From positions 1-62,185 of the forward strand of contig JASCIV010000050.1 of NCBI GenBank assembly GCA_030374735.1: DNA of 62,185 nt, written 5' to 3'. Position numbers and translations under genes: made by a program. The DNA is from Gracilaria caudata. Taxonomy: Eukaryota; Rhodophyta; Florideophyceae; Gracilariales; Gracilariaceae. Under the pieces are notes generated by a model. The model was not told where the DNA came from and made no database searches. It saw only the letters and a program-made list of their open reading frames with translations. Shown in pieces: positions 40,728 to 49,761 of the stretch. Position 1 is the stretch's first letter. Every line of letters begins with the position of its first letter.

Positions 40728-41048
40728 ATGCAGAGAGACGAAGAAGCAGGTGAACGTAAGGAGCTGTTAGAACAACTCTCTCGCTCCAAGAAAGAAATGT
40801 CTGCATGCGTTCTGGATTCGTCATGGTCAGTAACAATCCCTGCGGTGTTTCTGAGCATTCCAGTTGCCGTGCGCATCAGGTCATATTCGCCTCTTGTTTT
40901 TGTTGCGATCACCGCGAGTGGTTTTGACTACTACCTTGGATTTCGCAAATGCGAAGAAATTCGGAAGAACATGGAAGAGATCAAGCGACGAATAGCAGAA
41001 ATGGACAATCCAGGCTTTTCTCTTGGTGAGCGGAGAGCGCCAGGTTAA
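40728..41048 (+). CDS. Small membrane protein, unrecognised
   Basis: Predicted 106 aa. A charged N-terminal helix (MQRDEEAGERKELLEQLSRSKKEM) is followed by two short hydrophobic stretches (SVTIPAVFLSIPVAVRI and SPLVFVAITASGFDYYLGF) and a basic/acidic C-terminal helix (KCEEIRKNMEEIKRRIAEMD). This hairpin-like layout with flanking amphipathic helices is typical of small organelle membrane proteins, but I do not recognise the family. The ATG at 40728 is clear. A short open frame 41181-41309 (MTSEQGDYWVRVKRL...) just downstream looks coding-like and might be an extra exon. Confidence 0.6.
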   Translation: MQRDEEAGERKELLEQLSRSKKEMSACVLDSSWSVTIPAVFLSIPVAVRIRSYSPLVFVAITASGFDYYLGFRKCEEIRKNMEEIKRRIAEMDNPGFSLGERRAPG

Positions 41049-41709
41049 GAGCAAAAGAGACGGGGTCATATTTCTTGTCGATTATAGTGATCATCAAATC
41101 CACAATTACGCAGGAAAAAGAGGAGGGCTGGTGTTCGAGATTTAAGGAGATACGAAACGCAGTGCACAAGACGAGGTTCCATGACATCCGAGCAAGGAGA
41201 CTATTGGGTAAGAGTCAAGCGGCTCGCGGATATGTTAGTCAAATACGTCTTGGGTATGGACCCGGGACTGCAAGATCACAGAGTCGTACATGATGTCAAC
41301 GAAATCTGATTGACTGCTTTCATTTCATGGTTCCCTGAAGTATAGTTTACACGGTGTCTATTTCTTGCACCAAATGCTAAGGTTGATGTCGACACAACAG
41401 TAGTCGGTAAAACATCGAAGAGAACTAGAAATGAGAGCTTTCCATCTTGTCAAATAACCGACATGGCAGACGAATAAGGCCAGACACGCAGCCAATGCAT
41501 ATCTAAATCAACCGATCCATATCAAACTCAAATTTGGATTTAGTTCCATTACAACACAAAATCGATTTCCTTGAAGAAAGAAATCCAAGGAGGATAACCA
41601 CAAAACTGGAGTCAAGTCCCATCAAAACGGCACAGATGTTCTTGAAGAAGATAAGCCCCTTGCTCTTCTTACGAATGGTGCACCTTGATCTAGACAGTAT
41701 GAACTCCCA
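41049..41709. other. Spacer with a possible 42-codon frame
   Basis: The plus-strand frame 41091-41309 is open and contains an ATG at 41181 (42 aa). It is too short to support without transcripts. Nothing else seen. Confidence 0.4.
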
Positions 41710-44226
41710 CTAAGATTCGTTGGGTGTCTTCGATGGACTTGGTGCGAAGCCTATTTTGTCGCACCACTCCATCGCTGATCTTAGAACGGATTCTACTGCT
41801 TTGATATCTTCGTCAGTCGCTACTACCTGTGCATCTCGATAGTGCAGCTTACAACCATTGTCGTATTTAACACATTGTGGAACAGACCGAAATTTTGATA
41901 AACCAGGATAAGGACGGCCAGTTTTCATTTCATAACCGAAGTATTTGAGACCTGAATTACCTCCATTGGCATACATGGCGTGCCAGAATCCATTTGGAAA
42001 CAGTTCAATGAGAACTGAGAGTGGAGGCATAAACATTGTATTCACCAAGTTGGCGCCATGTATTCCAATCGCTATTGCTGATCCACTGACCATTCGGTAC
42101 TGCTCCTCAAACGGCTTCTTGGCAAAGTCAACGATTCTGAACGTGAATCCTTTTTCCTTCCCGACGGATGTGAACATATCAATTATCTTCGACCTAGTCT
42201 CTGTCTCAAACACGCGCCGAGAGCCATTTCGGTCCAACAAAACGATTTCCTTCCTCATTCTTTCCAAAGCCGGTGTCTGTCTCACTAGCGCTGAAAGTCT
42301 TTCCCTCATTCTTAGACTATCTCTAGGTACTGAAGGGGCGCCTTCAACTTCGCTTTGCAATGATAATCGAGTGGATGGATACTCCATGTCGTTGACAAAA
42401 AAGCGACCCTTCAGAAAACCTGGAATTACTACTTTGCGAAAGCACACGTACTTCTTGTTTGGATATTCGCTTCCTGTCAAAGAGTAATTGTGCAGTAGTT
42501 GGACCAAAGGTTCACTCCTCTCCTTTGCTTTTGACAGTCTATAAAGAAAGTTTCCAAGAGTACCAACCGCGGGCTCCGATGGCGCTAGTAAGGCACTCAA
42601 CATAGTCTTGTGCCAAAACTCATAGTTCTGAGGATAAAGAAAACGTTTCATGATGTGATGAGTGGGCAAAATGAGAACTTGGTCCACTTTCGCCGGCTGA
42701 GATACATAAGCCGCAATATTCTCTAAGATATGCTGAAGAAAGAGAAGTCGACCAGCAAAGTGAGCTATATTACCACAGTTCTTTTCCATGATCTGCAAAA
42801 CAGTGACACCCTCAACCCATTGAATATCTGCATCGTTCTCTTGAAGCCAAGCACGTTCTTTCTTGGTGTTCTGGACTTGAAGAAGGTCTTCTTTGTACAA
42901 CGCTTCGCGCATTACTGCACAATAGTGAATGAGCCAGCCCTCCGTTCTATTAAATCCGCTGCAGATCGTTTCGCCTTCAAACACAAGCGCCTCGCTAGAA
43001 TTTGTTTCAAGGCAGAGGGGCTTATAGACCCCGATGTGCTCGAGTCTGTCTCCAATACCGAAAATCTGTTCCGTCGTGGTGGGATCCTTGACCTTATCGT
43101 ATTTCCATTTCAGGACAGGTATCATTCCCTTCGGCACCTCTGCCAGAGTCAGGTCTTCAAAGATGGAGTCATCAACCTCTGTTGCTATGATCTGAGCTGA
43201 GCTCCTCTCCGTACTCACTGTGTTCCCTCTTGAGCCGTTTCCTGGCGGACTTGGTGACGGGGAGGGTAATGTTGATACCGCAGCTGAGCGAGAGCCAAGA
43301 CTTGAATTCGCTTCAGTAGAGATTTCAGCTACTATTTTGCCTTTCGAACTATCCGATGCCGGGGAAGTAGAGACCGAGATTGTCTGCTCTTTCGATGAAG
43401 GTAATTTTGCCTCTTTGTCGCTCATCGCCTTCTGTTCGGCATGAGCATCGCTCACATGTTCAGGATCGCGTTCTCCTTTCGGAGCATCAGGCTCGTCTCT
43501 GGTCTCTGGCTCTCTGTTTTTCGTCTTCTTTGCTTTATGCTTCGCACTCTTTTTCTTTTTCTTCAAGGGTAGACTATCACCTTCGCTGGATGCTTTTGTC
43601 TCAGACCGCTCCTTGTCAGTCGAATGTTTATCGTGCTTAGCCTTTTTGGTATTGGAAGCAGACTTCTTTTTTGTCTTATTGTCGGAAGAGCTGGATTTAT
43701 TCCCGAGCACCGGGAGTACCATCGATTCTTGAAGAATAGGAGGCAAATCTGCTTCCACAAACTGCTGACCCATAAATCCGGATTCTGCCGCTTCTTGAAC
43801 TAGTTTCTCGACTTCGGCATGAATATCTGAGATTTCTCGGTCGTAGTAGTGATGTTTTGCAAACACATAGTAATAGACAGCGATAAATCCGGCGATAAAC
43901 AAAACGCGGCGCAATCTTTGCGGAATCCTGACCCAGAGTCGACCCACGCTTACTTCACTCGGTTCAGTTGAGATATTGGACACGTGCGATGGTAATGGTC
44001 GCAAGAGCTTCGATTGCGAGCCAGGGGGTAAGGAGCTCCGAACATGCGTTCGTGGCCGCGATCCTCTAAACTTTGACGTACGAGGGGGTCTTGCGTAGGT
44101 GCGGGATGTGATTGAGTCGTCTGCGGATGGGTACTCTAAGTAAGCTCGAGTCGCGTCGTTTACGGTGGCGTGTCCTGGATGAGAAGCGACTATTGTCGGG
44201 CGGGTTGAATGCTTCCTAGGCCCCAT
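41710..44226 (-). CDS. Large GT61-type glycosyltransferase with Lys/Ser-rich stem
   Basis: 838 aa. The N-terminal 100 residues are basic and Ser/Pro-rich (cytosolic). A signal anchor (LFIAGFIAVYYYVFA) lies near residue 110. A long low-complexity stem, about 165-330, contains Lys-rich runs (LPLKKKKKSAKHKAKK). The catalytic region begins around 380 (PVLKWKYDKVKDPTTTEQ). Its C-terminal part has the GT61 signature: DMFTSVGKEKGFTFRIVDFA, FEEQYRMVSGSAIAIGIHG and GANLVNTMFMPPLSVLIELF, followed by FGYEMKTG. The first ATG is 44226. It is much larger than the GT61 at 36980 because of the stem and cytosolic extension, so a recent tandem duplicate is unlikely. The substrate is unknown. Confidence 0.85.
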   Translation of the reverse strand: MGPRKHSTRPTIVASHPGHATVNDATRAYLEYPSADDSITSRTYARPPRTSKFRGSRPRTHVRSSLPPGSQSKLLRPLPSHVSNISTEPSEVSVGRLWVRIPQRLRRVLFIAGFIAVYYYVFAKHHYYDREISDIHAEVEKLVQEAAESGFMGQQFVEADLPPILQESMVLPVLGNKSSSSDNKTKKKSASNTKKAKHDKHSTDKERSETKASSEGDSLPLKKKKKSAKHKAKKTKNREPETRDEPDAPKGERDPEHVSDAHAEQKAMSDKEAKLPSSKEQTISVSTSPASDSSKGKIVAEISTEANSSLGSRSAAVSTLPSPSPSPPGNGSRGNTVSTERSSAQIIATEVDDSIFEDLTLAEVPKGMIPVLKWKYDKVKDPTTTEQIFGIGDRLEHIGVYKPLCLETNSSEALVFEGETICSGFNRTEGWLIHYCAVMREALYKEDLLQVQNTKKERAWLQENDADIQWVEGVTVLQIMEKNCGNIAHFAGRLLFLQHILENIAAYVSQPAKVDQVLILPTHHIMKRFLYPQNYEFWHKTMLSALLAPSEPAVGTLGNFLYRLSKAKERSEPLVQLLHNYSLTGSEYPNKKYVCFRKVVIPGFLKGRFFVNDMEYPSTRLSLQSEVEGAPSVPRDSLRMRERLSALVRQTPALERMRKEIVLLDRNGSRRVFETETRSKIIDMFTSVGKEKGFTFRIVDFAKKPFEEQYRMVSGSAIAIGIHGANLVNTMFMPPLSVLIELFPNGFWHAMYANGGNSGLKYFGYEMKTGRPYPGLSKFRSVPQCVKYDNGCKLHYRDAQVVATDEDIKAVESVLRSAMEWCDKIGFAPSPSKTPNES

Positions 44227-44398
44227 TGAAGACACTGGCGCAGTTCTCTTGATCGCTGTGGCGCAAGCTCCGATTCACAAATATCGCTGGTAAGCAGTGA
44301 AGGCGTTACGCGCCTCTTCGAATTAGGTTAAAGTAACTCGTAGGTACTAGTGGCTGCTAATTGAAGTCGCCGTGGACGTGGCCCTGACAAAGCAGGAC

Positions 44399-46279
44399 TT
44401 ACACTCTACGATGGACGATACCGACGTAGCAGACACCACACAGTTGTCCGTGAGAGACACCAGATGATAACCCATGAAAGACGGCCTCACACACAGAGCA
44501 CTTACCATAAGGAGAGGTTACTACTTGCAAGGTTGAGTAGCAAATTCGGTTAGTGGGCGGCATATGTTTGTTAGTTTCTCCATTTCGAATGCAGACTGAA
44601 AGCTTGGTTTGCAGCTCTGCCTTTGCTCGCTCTGGAGCACGTTCGATAAGTTCTCGCAACCATCTTGCGCACATTCCGTAGTTGCCCACGATCCCATTCT
44701 TCTCAATGGCCAGCTGCATTGCAGCGACCTTGTGTCGAGGAAGTAAATGCTTTAGTTCGGCCAAGAACATAGTCAATAGCGCGCATTCCACATGTCTTTG
44801 AACAGCGTCTGGTGAATTTGGCACGACCATTGACAGCTCTCGCTCAAGCGCAGCATTGCGGCAAAGTATTTTCATCGCAACAAAGTAATTCGCGCACGTT
44901 ACAGTCTCTCGTTCCCGGCGAGGGTTAACGGAAGACAGAAACTGGAGCGTAGCTGTCACTTGGTGTAGTGCTGTTGGAAATTCCCCTGATTGCATTGAGC
45001 GCGCAAAGTCGTTCATCCGTGAGCGAATTGCAGAATCCTGCTCTTCTTGCGTTGATGCAGATTTCGAGGACGCTTCGTCTTTCAGAGCGCCTAAAGATTC
45101 AACTGCCAAATCTTCATTGTTTGCGATAGTATTCTTCGAAAAACTGGTCTTTGCCAATCTGCTATCCCTGTCAGCGACTCTTGGTTCTTGAGATGTAGTC
45201 TCTATCGTGCCCTTTGGTTCATCGTTTTCCCTCACACTGGTGTGAATTATCTGAGGCGTTGAATTTACGCTTTGGACGACAACAGAAGCTGTCTTACTGG
45301 TGACTGTTGTATTGCTCTCAGCAACCATGGAAGCAGGCGACTCTACGATAACATTGTGAGGTAAAGTAGTTTGCACCGGAGTGCTCCCTTGTCTATCCAC
45401 TGGTGCAGTCAATGAGAGAGCTCCAGGTTTAGTACCCGAAACATCTGGAGTGAAGAGAGAAAGCGGAGTAGAAACATTTGTTCGCAGCTTTGGAGGTTCT
45501 GCGCGTACTTCTTTCGCTTCATTTCCCTTGATAAGTTCGACAAACCAACTCAAGTCATTTTCGTCGTTCTGGAGCGGAGAAAACTCCGTCCACTTGAACA
45601 CAACATCCGACAATTGCAATTGACCTACTTCATTTTCAAGCGCAGTGGATGAACCAAAGGCGGCGAGGCTAGTCTCTTTCTCTGATGCCACGGGTGATAA
45701 CGCTTCGTGCTTGGGAGGTTTCCTACTGGTATCAGAAGAGGATTTTAACGCAGATCCAATGCGGCCAAATAAACTTTTTCTCTTCTTGGGTTCAGTCGAT
45801 ACAGATGAGCGCCTTGCTAGTGGAATGGACAGACCTTTTGTTCTTGAGGACTTTGTGTCACTCAGATCTGGTGGAAAGCCAGCGCGCAAAGCATGTCCAG
45901 CTGCGTCGTACACGGCGGCGACTGCATCCACAGAGCGGGCCTCCAGTGCATCTACAACGTTCTGCACTGCGTTTTCGAGGCGCTTCATGGCGTTATGCAC
46001 ATCGTAGCATATGTCAAATTCGGCGGGCTCTTCATCCCATACGATGAGAACTCGAAAACGAGAACCAACGACGGTGTAGTCTATGTAGGGAGGACCTCCC
46101 CAAAGAGCGCTGACTTGGGTTACCGTCTTGGCAACACCGCGAAGGGAGTCGCAATGCTGAGTAAAGGATGCCACAGTTTCTAAAACGGAGTAGCGATCAG
46201 CGATATTACTGCTCCGCGTGCGGAGTACGATCGTGGCATGGCGAGGTGCATCATGTACCACAGCTGCCTTTATACCCAT
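44399..46279 (-). CDS. Protein with alpha-COP-like C-terminal domain
   Basis: 626 aa. The C-terminal 200 residues have the layout of the coatomer alpha-subunit C-terminal domain: ANYFVAMKILCRNAALEREL, a helical block (CALLTMFLAELKHLLPRHKV...GMCARWLRELIERAPE), then ICYSTLQVVTSPYGKCSVCE and a second CGVCYVGIV, giving the CxxC...CxxC zinc-binding end. The WD40 propellers and helical solenoid of true alpha-COP are absent. Residues 1-120 (HATIVLRTRSSNIADRYSV...RFRVLIVWDEEPAEFDICYD) form a separate, unrecognised alpha/beta-looking domain, and the middle is disordered Ser/Thr-rich. The call is from pattern recognition, not a search. The first ATG is 46279; the frame extends one codon to a GTG. Confidence 0.65.
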   Translation of the reverse strand: MGIKAAVVHDAPRHATIVLRTRSSNIADRYSVLETVASFTQHCDSLRGVAKTVTQVSALWGGPPYIDYTVVGSRFRVLIVWDEEPAEFDICYDVHNAMKRLENAVQNVVDALEARSVDAVAAVYDAAGHALRAGFPPDLSDTKSSRTKGLSIPLARRSSVSTEPKKRKSLFGRIGSALKSSSDTSRKPPKHEALSPVASEKETSLAAFGSSTALENEVGQLQLSDVVFKWTEFSPLQNDENDLSWFVELIKGNEAKEVRAEPPKLRTNVSTPLSLFTPDVSGTKPGALSLTAPVDRQGSTPVQTTLPHNVIVESPASMVAESNTTVTSKTASVVVQSVNSTPQIIHTSVRENDEPKGTIETTSQEPRVADRDSRLAKTSFSKNTIANNEDLAVESLGALKDEASSKSASTQEEQDSAIRSRMNDFARSMQSGEFPTALHQVTATLQFLSSVNPRRERETVTCANYFVAMKILCRNAALERELSMVVPNSPDAVQRHVECALLTMFLAELKHLLPRHKVAAMQLAIEKNGIVGNYGMCARWLRELIERAPERAKAELQTKLSVCIRNGETNKHMPPTNRICYSTLQVVTSPYGKCSVCEAVFHGLSSGVSHGQLCGVCYVGIVHRRV

Positions 46280-46858
46280 CACAATGCGTTGCTATGAGTG
46301 TATTAACGACCTTTTCTGCAACGGTTTCCGTCAGGTTGCGAACGACCTCGAGAAGATGAAATAGAGCATACTGGCATTTAAGCCTATCAAGTTGGCACTT
46401 ACCCAGTTCTTTGCGTCCTGGGGAGCAACATTGCAGAGGAAACTCGTCAGAGCAAATTAGGGCAGAACTCATCATAAGAAGAAAGCAATGCTCACGGCTA
46501 AAATAACGAACGGAGCAGATGATCATGATCACTAATTAAGGCCCCAGAAAGCCACGTGTACAACGCGAGACACGGAGTACATGCCTCCCAGCAAAGGAGA
46601 CCTGAGAAGTTCTTGGCAAGAACAGAAACCGCGAAATTGGCGCGAACGCTCTCGCCATCGACGACAATCGTGATTAGATAGTTGCCTTCGTAGCCCCCTA
46701 TACCTTCGTGGATACCCAGACTGTGTAAGGACAAGAATGAAACCTTCGTTTCGCTTCGCCAGTGAAGATCCCATTCCTACACCACTGCTCCAGAAGTCAT
46801 AACATTTGCACATATTCTACTATCGTTTGTGTCAAGAAACGAACACAGTTGAGCCGTA
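46280..46858. other. Divergent spacer with motif variants
   Basis: 579 bp; no supported gene. It contains GCCTTCGTAG (46684-46693) and TACCTTCGTG (46701-46710), near matches to the recurrent motif, upstream of the RNase H2A gene. Confidence 0.45.
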
Positions 46859-47911
46859 ATGAACGAAGACAATGGTGGAACTATGTGGGAACCTGGGACA
46901 TCATGCATACTTGGCATTGACGAAGCTGGGCGGGGACCTGTGCTTGGTCCTATGGTATACGCTGCTGCTGTTTGCCCAAAATCACACGCAAGTAGTCTGC
47001 GTGCCCTAGGCGTCAACGATTCTAAGACTTTTCAAGAACAACAACGGGACAAGCTTCGAAGCAGAATTGAGAGCGCGTCCTTCCTTCGCATTTTTGAGAA
47101 AGCGTTGACAGCCGAGTACCTGAGTGGCAATATGCTGCGAAGAGAGAAATACAATCTTAATCTCATCTCCCATGATACCGCACTCGGGTTAGTACAAAAC
47201 GCTATAGATGAAGGCATCAATGTCTCTGAGATCTACGTTGACACAGTTGGCAATGCAGAACAATATGCGGCCAAGTTCCGTGAACGCTTTCCAACTGTTG
47301 ATAAAGTTGTCGTGGCAAAGAAGGCCGACTCCACCTATCCAATAGTAGGAGCTGCGAGTATCATGGCGAAGACAACACGAGACAGACATATTAAGGAATG
47401 GTGCTTCCCAGAAGAACAACGCAGTAAGGAGTTTGAGCCCGGCGATGCAAATAAGCGAGTGGAATTCATCGGACCACGAGGGAGCGGTTATCCAAGCGAC
47501 CCGCTAACAAAAACATGGATGGAAAAGAACTGTGACAAGATTTTCGGGTTTCCAACTTTTGTCCGATTCTCTTGGGGTACCACGAAGTCAATCATGGAGC
47601 AGGACGCTGTGCAAGTTGATTGGTACGTAGTATGACGACATTACAATGCGAGCATTCCTTGAAACGATTTTGTGCTACGTTACTAACTTCTGAGCTTTAG
47701 GGAATGTGATGATGATAGCGAAGACAGCAAATCGCAAACAGTAACAAAAGCCAAATCAGTGAAAACGAAAGACATCAAATCGTTCTTTCCACCAAAACCT
47801 AAACCTTCTGACGCGGGACCATCCAAGAGACGAAAGCTTGCGAGAGTTTCATGTCCAATGCCTCAAGTTCTGAAGTCGATGGCTCTGCGGCGAACTCCGA
47901 CTCTGATCTGA
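46859..47911 (+). CDS. RNASEH2A: Ribonuclease H2 subunit A with PIP-like tail
   Basis: Catalytic subunit of RNase H2, which removes ribonucleotides from DNA and degrades RNA in hybrids. Exons are 46859-47622 and 47701-47911 (324 aa). The 78-bp intron has GTACGT, a perfect TACTAAC branch site at 47681 and TTTAG, and the Trp255 codon is split. Catalytic residues are visible in GIDEAGRGPVLGPM (Asp20, Glu21), YVDTVGN and ADSTYPIVGAASIMAKTTRD, the GRG and Tyr motifs of type 2 RNases H. Exon 2 encodes an acidic then basic disordered tail holding TKDIKSFFPPK (277-287), close to a PCNA-interacting box. Without splicing the protein would end at VDWYVV, but the second exon continues VDWECDDDS, which fits better. 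Usually the B subunit carries the PIP box in eukaryotes. Confidence 0.93.
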
Positions 47912-47982
47912 AGGTCTTTCATTTGCTTACCCTTGTATTACGGGCATAATCTAGAGAACACTGTAGTCACCAACGTGGGCTT

Positions 47983-48708
47983 CTAGGCGACAAGTTGGGC
48001 AGGTTTTGTGCGATCCAATGGTATGTCAACAACAAGAGGTGTGTGGCCGTTGAACAAGGCAGCGTTACAGAATAATGTTGGGCCGTCATTCATAGAAGTA
48101 CCATAGCTCTCGTGTACATGGCCAAAACAATGTACCCGGGGGTTCACTTCGCGCACTTTCTCCATGAGAACTGCATCTCCTACTCGAAGGCCGCGACTAG
48201 TAGTGTCAAGGATGCCTTTGGGAGGGCCATGGGTTATAAGAACATCAACGTCTTTCGGAACGCGTTCCCAAACGCTTTCGGCATGTTTTCTATCGCTCAA
48301 CTGGAATTCACCAACAAACTCTGGCGTCCAAGGCGAGCCGTAGATTTTCAAGCCATTGATCTCCGCCATCGAGTCCTGCAAATATGTAACACCGCGGAAT
48401 TTATTGGTCTTACCTATCAGCTGTGAGTCCATGTTACCGGACACAAAAACCTTGTTTGAGTGAGGCAAGTTTGATACCCAGTCATTTATCTCATCCACTC
48501 GCCACTCCGAATCTCCACAGTGGACAAGTATGTCACCATTTGGCACAGATCGACGAAAGCGACGGTGCGTGTCTGATAGAATGACCAACCTCAAAGATTG
48601 TTTTGAAGCTGACATAGTCTCAGGCTCATCTAGAATACGGTAAACGATCAGGAGTGCAACGAAGAGAGCGAAAAACGGGAGCCCGAAGCGATGTGGGAAG
48701 GGAAGCAT
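47983..48708 (-). CDS. Metallophosphoesterase, MPPED-like, membrane-anchored
   Basis: 241-aa calcineurin-like phosphoesterase. An N-terminal hydrophobic anchor (PFFALFVALLIVYRIL) is followed by the metal-binding motifs: LVILSDTHRRF (D-x-H), GDILVHCGDSEW (GD), VFVSGNMDSQ (the GNH[D/E] position), ITHGPPKG and CFGHVHESYG (GHxH). The order and the ITHGPP/GHVH pair match MPPED1/2-type phosphodiesterases. The GNH histidine, which normally acts as general acid, is Met here, so activity may be reduced or altered. The first ATG is 48708; the frame runs to a TTG at 48780. It is convergent with RNase H2A. Confidence 0.88.
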   Translation of the reverse strand: MLPFPHRFGLPFFALFVALLIVYRILDEPETMSASKQSLRLVILSDTHRRFRRSVPNGDILVHCGDSEWRVDEINDWVSNLPHSNKVFVSGNMDSQLIGKTNKFRGVTYLQDSMAEINGLKIYGSPWTPEFVGEFQLSDRKHAESVWERVPKDVDVLITHGPPKGILDTTSRGLRVGDAVLMEKVREVNPRVHCFGHVHESYGTSMNDGPTLFCNAALFNGHTPLVVDIPLDRTKPAQLVA

Positions 48709-49172
48709 AACCGCACCTTTATCCTGAGGTCTTGCATTCCGGGCGCTTCTCTCTTGATCGATGTCCTGGTCCAGGAACAATGATCATGATGATCATGATA
48801 ATTTTTGTGGTTTTTGAGCAATGTGTACTGAATCATTCAGTACTTCCGTAGATACGAAGTTAAGAGGGCTACAAGGGTATAAGGAAAAGCGTGCGCATCC
48901 GGATGAGACGTTGCATCATGCAACTTGCATGGTGCCATGACATGCCCGGGTCCAGGCACGTACCTTCGTATAGAGGTGCAAGCGGTTTGACCGTGCTTCT
49001 CCAGCGCAGCGAAGGGCTGCAACTTGCAGCCAGCAAGCCGCGTATCGGGCTGTGCGCGTGCCCGCATAGCGCAGGCGCATGAAAGGGTGCTTCCCAGCGA
49101 AGGGGGTCGACGGGATAAGGCGTTGGCCGAGCGCTGTGACGAGTTGCATCGCGCTTGCGGACGGAGCGAAGC
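48709..49172. other. Spacer with palindrome and recurrent motif
   Basis: No gene. It contains repeated TGATCATGA words at 48780-48800, the palindrome GTTGCAT-C-ATGCAAC (48910-48924) and TACCTTCGTA (48961-48970). Confidence 0.5.
48961..48970 (+). promoter_or_regulatory. TACCTTCGTA recurrent motif, copy 5
   Basis: Exact copy, 39 bp after a GCATCATGC palindrome core (48913-48921). This is the same combination as at 15091-15137. Confidence 0.4.
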
Positions 49173-49345
49173 ATGAGCGACGGCGAAGCGTTGCCGGTGG
49201 CAGCTCAGAACGGGAAGTTGGACACGGTGGTGAAGCTGTGGAAGGGCGGCGCCGATTTCGAAACCAAGGACGAAATGGCGTGACCGTGTTGATGATCCCA
49301 ACTGAAGAAAGACACGTGAAAGTGGTTCTCTCTGACGTCTGTGTT
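49173..49345 (+). pseudogene. Broken ankyrin-repeat gene fragment
   Basis: The ATG at 49173 begins PVAAQNGKLDTVVKLWKGGA, an ankyrin repeat matching the 'KWG' type in the array at 49762. The frame stops at TGA (49281-49283). Shifting by one base just before the stop restores GVTVLMIPTEERHVKVV, the next repeat, so one base has been lost (GACGAAATGG here against GACGAAAATGG in the intact copy at 50432). After about 49345 the similarity fades. It is a decayed paralogue of the downstream array. Confidence 0.75.
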
Positions 49346-49761
49346 CAGAATCTGAGTCGATGCTACCGACATGTGGGGGACTCTAGAGATAGTGGGGATT
49401 GTACTCGAAGTGCGCCGTGAGAACGATGGGGGTTGCAGCGAAGATGCACCGTTGACGTTACCAAGGAGACGCTGTAGCGAACCAAACGGTTTACCATTCC
49501 CTATATATACCGTTCACTGTTTGTCTTATCTTAGCAGAAGTCAAGAGAGCTTTGTTTAGTCTCGAGCAATCATCGCACGCTTAACTACCCGCACTACCGC
49601 ATTCACTCTTTTCTTGTACGTCATCCAGCCTCTCCCGAGGCCGTCCTTGACTTCACACGCAGCCTCTCACAGGCCATCATTGCGGCAGTACATTCCTCTC
49701 AGTGCCGATCGCCAGTTGTTCAGACTACAGCTGTGTGTGGTGAACAGGAAACACAGCACTG
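49346..49761. other. Spacer with TATA-like element
   Basis: No gene. TATATATA at 49502-49509 lies about 255 bp before the ankyrin ATG and could be its promoter. The final 25 bp before 49762 still read as ankyrin (GNTAL) behind a stop codon. Confidence 0.45.
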
